This document shows, in pieces, positions 5,022 to 7,785 of a stretch of 7,785 bases of DNA. The stretch is from an uncultured Opitutaceae bacterium. GTDB lineage: Bacteria > Verrucomicrobiota > Verrucomicrobiia > Opitutales > Opitutaceae. Numbering within the stretch: position 1 is the stretch's first letter; each line of letters opens with the position of its first letter. The notes beneath the pieces are model-generated. The model saw nothing but the letters and a program-made list of their open reading frames with translations. It was not told the origin of the DNA and did no database searches. The stretch lies in assembly GCA_937902865.1 (NCBI GenBank), contig CALFNJ010000197.1:1-7785 (forward strand), given 5' to 3'. The position numbers and the translations under genes are program-made.

Positions 5022-6662
5022 ATGCGCTGTCGGCCCCTTCCCCTTCTTCGCGTTTTCGCCTGTCTCCTGTTTCCTGTCGCCAGTCTCCTGCTCACCGCGG
5101 CCTGCTCCCGCCATGAAACCGCTGCCGAGGCCGGCATCCGCGACCAGACGCTGCTCCTCGGCAACGGCGCCGAGCCGAAGGATCTCGATCCGCAGGTCGT
5201 CACCGCATTCACCGACGGCAATATCCTCGTCGCCTTGTTCGAGGGCCTCACCTGCATCGACGAAAAGAGCAGCCAGCCCGTTCCCGGCATCGCCGAGCGC
5301 TGGGAAACCAGCCCGGATGGGCTGACCTGGACCTTTCATCTGCGCACCAACTCCAAATGGTCCAACGGCGACCCGGTCACCGCCGACGACTTTGTCTATT
5401 CCGTGCACCGCATGCTCTCGCCGAAATTCGCGGCCGAGTACTCCTACATGATGTGGCCGCTGCAGAACGCCGAGGCTTTCAACACCGGCAAGCTCGCGGA
5501 TTTCTCCCAGGTCGGCGTCCGCGCCCTCGATCCGCAAACGCTCCAGCTCACCCTGGGTTCACCCTGCCCCTGGCTGCTGGCGCTCACCGCGCACACCTCG
5601 TGGCTGCCGGTGCATCGCGCCACCATCGAAAAGTTCGGCGCCATGGACCAGCAGGGCACGCGCTGGACCCGCCCGGAAAATTTCGTCGGCAACGGCCCGT
5701 TCCGGCTGAAGGAGTGGTCGCCCAACGCCCGCATCGTCGTCGAGCGCAATCCCAACTATTGGGACGCCGCCCAAGGCAAGATCCAGCGCGTGATCTTCTT
5801 TCCCAACGACAACATCGCCACCGACGAAAAGAACTTCCGCGCCGGCCAGCTGCACGTCACCTACGAGCTCGCGCCGGAAAAGATCGCGCCCTACCGCGCG
5901 GAGTCACCGGAGAAGGTCCGGATCGATCCGTTCCTCGAGACGCTGTTCCTGCGCGTCAACGTCACCAAGCCGCCCTTCGACAACAAGAAGCTCCGCCAGG
6001 CCCTCGCCCGCGCGATCAACCGCGACGCCATCGCCAGGAATGTTCTCCGCGGCAGCCGGGTCCCCGCCCATTCGCTCGTCCCGCCGGGCACCGCCGGCTA
6101 CACCGCGCCCGCCGGCGTGCCCGACGACTTCGAGGCCGCGCGTCGCCTCCTCGCCGAAGCCGGCTACCCGGGCGGCAAGGGCCTTCCACCCTTCGAGGTG
6201 CAGATCAAGAGCGACGACATCCATCGCGCCGTGCTCGAGGCGATCCAGGAGATGTGGAAGCGCGAGCTCGGCCTGACCATCACCATCACTCCGCTGGAGC
6301 AGAAGACCTGGATCCAGAACTGGCAGACATTCTCCTACCAGGTGAGCAGCTCGCGCTGGATCGGCGACTACGTGGATCCGAACACCTTTCTCGACATGTG
6401 GGTCACCAACGGTGGCAACAACGAGACCGGCTGGAGCAATCCCACCTACGACCGCCTCATCGCCGAGGCCGCGCGCACCACCGACGCCACGCAGCGCCTG
6501 GCGCTGCAGCGTCAGGCCGAGGAGATCCTGCTTGATGAGGCGCCCATCATCCCGATCTACCACGGCACGCGGATCTATCTCATCCACCCGGCCGTGAAGA
6601 ACTGGGTGCCCTCGCTGCTGGGCTTCCACCGTTACCAATTCGTCGGCCTGGGAGCGAACTGA
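5022..6662 (+). CDS. OppA-family (SBP_bac_5) peptide-binding lipoprotein
   Basis: The extracytoplasmic solute-binding component of an oligopeptide-type ABC transporter. Its 546 residues match the usual length of OppA/MppA proteins. Residues 1-27 form a lipoprotein signal peptide with an LTAAC lipobox, giving a lipid-modified C28; the T at -3 makes the box slightly weak. Family landmarks in order: EPKDLDPQVVTAFTDGNILV (51-70), the GLTWTFHLR...WSNGDPVTADDFVYS block (100-127), NGPFRLKEWSPN (224-235), NPNYWD (243-248), the LRQALARAINRDAI block (324-337) and WIGDYVDPNTFLDMW (446-460). D449 probably corresponds to the OppA aspartate that contacts the peptide amino terminus. The start at 5022 is the only ATG that gives a signal peptide; it has a pyrimidine-rich leader and no Shine-Dalgarno. 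No permease or ATPase genes are in the window, so it may be an orphan binding protein. Peptide specificity cannot be read from the sequence. Confidence 0.93.
   Translation: MRCRPLPLLRVFACLLFPVASLLLTAACSRHETAAEAGIRDQTLLLGNGAEPKDLDPQVVTAFTDGNILVALFEGLTCIDEKSSQPVPGIAERWETSPDGLTWTFHLRTNSKWSNGDPVTADDFVYSVHRMLSPKFAAEYSYMMWPLQNAEAFNTGKLADFSQVGVRALDPQTLQLTLGSPCPWLLALTAHTSWLPVHRATIEKFGAMDQQGTRWTRPENFVGNGPFRLKEWSPNARIVVERNPNYWDAAQGKIQRVIFFPNDNIATDEKNFRAGQLHVTYELAPEKIAPYRAESPEKVRIDPFLETLFLRVNVTKPPFDNKKLRQALARAINRDAIARNVLRGSRVPAHSLVPPGTAGYTAPAGVPDDFEAARRLLAEAGYPGGKGLPPFEVQIKSDDIHRAVLEAIQEMWKRELGLTITITPLEQKTWIQNWQTFSYQVSSSRWIGDYVDPNTFLDMWVTNGGNNETGWSNPTYDRLIAEAARTTDATQRLALQRQAEEILLDEAPIIPIYHGTRIYLIHPAVKNWVPSLLGFHRYQFVGLGAN
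5059..5093 (+). repeat. Heptanucleotide tandem repeat inside the signal-peptide coding region
   Basis: Five consecutive 7-base units with consensus CCTGTCT (units at 5059, 5066, 5073, 5080 and 5087, each differing from the consensus at 0-2 or so positions) encode the hydrophobic core, residues 13-24, of the OppA-like signal peptide. Seven is not a multiple of three, so gain or loss of one unit would shift the reading frame. Confidence 0.55.
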
Positions 6663-6670
6663 GGGCTCGT

Positions 6671-6788
6671 TCCGGAATTTCACCACAGAGACACGGAGGC
6701 ACGGAGCAAGCCGACAGCAGATTTGGCGTTTGGAAATTGGAGTTTGGGATTTCTCCGTGCCTCTGTGTCTCTGTGGTGAATTTCCGGA
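6671..6788. repeat. 36-bp inverted repeat with tandem octamers in the arms and heptamers in the loop
   Basis: Arms 6671-6706 and 6753-6788 match at 34 of 36 positions around a 46-base loop. Each arm carries CACAGAG/CACGGAG octamers (units at 6684, 6692 and 6700 in the left arm). The loop contains four heptamers of the type GTTTGGA at 6721-6748. The element starts nine bases after the lipoprotein stop codon, and together with its flanks it fills the 240-base gap before the next gene. It resembles widespread 'CACAGAGACACAGAG' intergenic repeats that give spurious translations in many bacterial genomes (from memory). It may also act as a transcript 3' end. Confidence 0.65.
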
Positions 6789-6902
6789 GCATTCCGCAAC
6801 AAAGGCCGCGACGACGGGTCATTTTGCCGCCGGCGTGGCATGCGGCGTGCATTTTTGTTTCCCAACCTTGAGCCGGTTCCTCCCGCGACCCACACTTCCC
6901 TC

Positions 6903-7394
6903 ATGCGTCTTTCCTCCTTCTTCGCCCTGGCCTTGATCGTCGCCGGATTCGGCGGCCCGCGCGCGTCCGCGGCCGCGCCGGTCGAGATCGTCCGCATCTG
7001 GTCGGGCTATCGCACGTCCTCATCGTTTGATCGGATCGGCGACTACCTGCACCGGGGAGACCACTCCGGCGGTGACACCGTCCGGCGCAGCCAGCCTGGT
7101 GCGATCGCCGGCTACTATTTCCTCGTCCGCCTGAAAAATCCCGGCGAGGCCGTGCCGGCGGCAACGTTCGATCTGCAGATCATCGCTCCGACCTCCCCCG
7201 ATCCGAAGCATTATACATTCAAGGCCGATGTCCCCGCCGGCTCGAAGGCGGTCGATCTCGGGCTGACGGGCCCCGACTGGCCCGACGCCGCGGCGAAGGC
7301 CGTGGCCTGGCAGCTCACGGTGCATGCCTCCGATGGCACGGAACTGGCCCGGCAGCAGAGCTTCCTCTGGTCCATGCCCGCGGCCAAGCGCTAG
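6903..7394 (+). CDS. Small secreted protein of unknown function
   Basis: I do not recognise the family. The 163-residue product begins with a clear Sec signal peptide (MRLSSFFALALIVAGFGG), with a likely cleavage after ASA near residue 23. The mature part, about 140 residues, alternates hydrophobic and polar residues in stretches such as GAIAGYYFLVRLKN, ATFDLQIIAP and AVAWQLTVHASDG, which suggests a small beta-sandwich. It has no cysteine, lipobox or further membrane segment. An in-frame ATG at 6840 would add 21 residues in front and bury the signal peptide, so 6903 is preferred; its leader is pyrimidine-rich without a Shine-Dalgarno. It ends 29 bases before the ATP-grasp gene on the same strand and is probably co-transcribed with it. 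The role is unknown; export to the periplasm or beyond is the only firm prediction. Confidence 0.75.
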   Translation: MRLSSFFALALIVAGFGGPRASAAAPVEIVRIWSGYRTSSSFDRIGDYLHRGDHSGGDTVRRSQPGAIAGYYFLVRLKNPGEAVPAATFDLQIIAPTSPDPKHYTFKADVPAGSKAVDLGLTGPDWPDAAAKAVAWQLTVHASDGTELARQQSFLWSMPAAKR

Positions 7395-7423
7395 CCCGCT
7401 GCGAACGGCCGCGTCCCTTCCGC

Positions 7424-7780
7424 ATGCCCGACCTGTTCACGAACTACGATCTCGGCCCGTTCTGCGACGAGATGTTCGCGCGGCCGGGAGAGCCGCGGGA
7501 GCATTACGCCCGGCTCGTGGAACGGTTCTCCCGGCTCGAGGGGATTCGCGACCTGCACGAGCGCCAGCAGCTCGCGGATCAGACCTTCCTGCGGCGGGGC
7601 GTGACCTTCACCGTTTACAGCGACGATCGCGGCACGGAGAAGATTTTTCCCTTCGACCTGATCCCGCGCATCATCCCGGCAAACGAGTGGTCGCACCTGG
7701 AGGCCGGCCTGATCCAGCGCATGACCGCGCTCAACCTGTTCCTCGCCGACATCTACGGCGAGCAGCGCATCCTGCGTTAG
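7424..7780 (+). CDS. Circularly permuted type 2 ATP-grasp protein, N-terminal fragment ending in TAG
   Basis: The 118 residues match the start of the circularly permuted ATP-grasp type 2 family (formerly DUF404/DUF407): FCDEMF near residue 14, then GVTFTVYSDDRGTEKIFPFDLIPRIIP (59-85) and EWSHLEAGLIQRMTALNLFLADIYGEQRIL (88-117). Full-length members have roughly 480 residues or more and carry the ATP-grasp core in the missing part, so this fragment alone cannot be an enzyme. In the family this stretch usually continues ILRDGV; here it reads ILR-stop-GV, with the stop in place of the aspartate and the frame still fitting after it. The stop lies five bases from the window edge, so a sequence error or true nonsense mutation are both possible. 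Relatives are often encoded beside alpha-E (DUF403) and transglutaminase-like genes and are thought to form amide or peptide bonds; that context would lie downstream. Confidence 0.8.
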   Translation: MPDLFTNYDLGPFCDEMFARPGEPREHYARLVERFSRLEGIRDLHERQQLADQTFLRRGVTFTVYSDDRGTEKIFPFDLIPRIIPANEWSHLEAGLIQRMTALNLFLADIYGEQRILR

Positions 7781-7785
7781 GGCGT

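Noticed and set aside
4703..5290. 195-codon minus-strand frame across the inverted-repeat element
   Set aside because: It runs through both arms of the hairpin and into the antisense of the lipoprotein gene; no domain is visible.
4935..5537. Minus-strand frame with an ETGDRKQETG peptide
   Set aside because: That peptide comes from the heptamer repeat read backwards, and the rest is antisense to the lipoprotein gene.
5357..6535. 392-codon plus-strand frame within the OppA-like gene
   Set aside because: Out-of-frame shadow rich in Arg, Pro and His; the main frame has full family similarity over its entire length.
6580..6997. Minus-strand frames with TTETQRHGE and HHRDTEARRN peptides
   Set aside because: They are translations of the CACAGAG-type inverted repeat and overlap the real genes on both sides; such peptides are known artefacts of this repeat.

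Overview
The window looks like a GC-rich piece of a Verrucomicrobiota chromosome, most likely Opitutaceae or a close relative. Three things point that way: an autotransporter-associated beta-strand repeat protein ending in a PEP-CTERM anchor, an 'NPFEV...GYYAQNTLAGSRLRT' segment that closely resembles the plug start of Opitutaceae TonB-dependent receptors, and intergenic DNA packed with GC-rich palindromes. Most chosen start codons lack a Shine-Dalgarno sequence. This placement is inference from motifs, not from a database search.

Layout. From about 45 to 1289 (+) runs the 3' part of a PEP-CTERM surface protein whose beginning is missing: the frame is closed by a stop at 30-32 and the first ~45 bases look like unrelated DNA. 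Bases 1290-1611 form a convergent intergenic region dense in palindromes. On the minus strand, reading from 4624 down to 1612, an ECF sigma factor is followed after 13 bases by an 819-residue membrane protein. That protein combines an anti-sigma-like cytoplasmic N-terminus, one transmembrane helix, an EF-hand loop, a truncated TonB-plug-like segment and a complete YfbK-type von Willebrand A module. Bases 4625-5021 separate this pair from a divergent lipoprotein gene and hold a 212-bp inverted-repeat element. From 5022 to 6662 (+) is an OppA-family peptide-binding lipoprotein with no permease genes in view. Bases 6663-6902 hold a near-perfect 36-bp inverted repeat. Then come a small secreted protein of unknown function (6903-7394) and the first 118 codons of a circularly permuted type 2 ATP-grasp protein (7424-7780), which ends at a TAG just before the window edge.

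How the genes may work together. The sigma factor and the chimeric VWA protein form an evident two-gene unit. The likely model is cell-surface signalling: the VWA protein holds the sigma factor at the inner membrane and its periplasmic part senses a ligand, calcium or an envelope partner. The plug-like segment suggests a link, past or present, to TonB-dependent transport. This is the most interesting system here. The OppA-like lipoprotein is a solute-uptake component. The last two genes may be co-transcribed and lead into an ATP-grasp peptide-modification type operon beyond the window.
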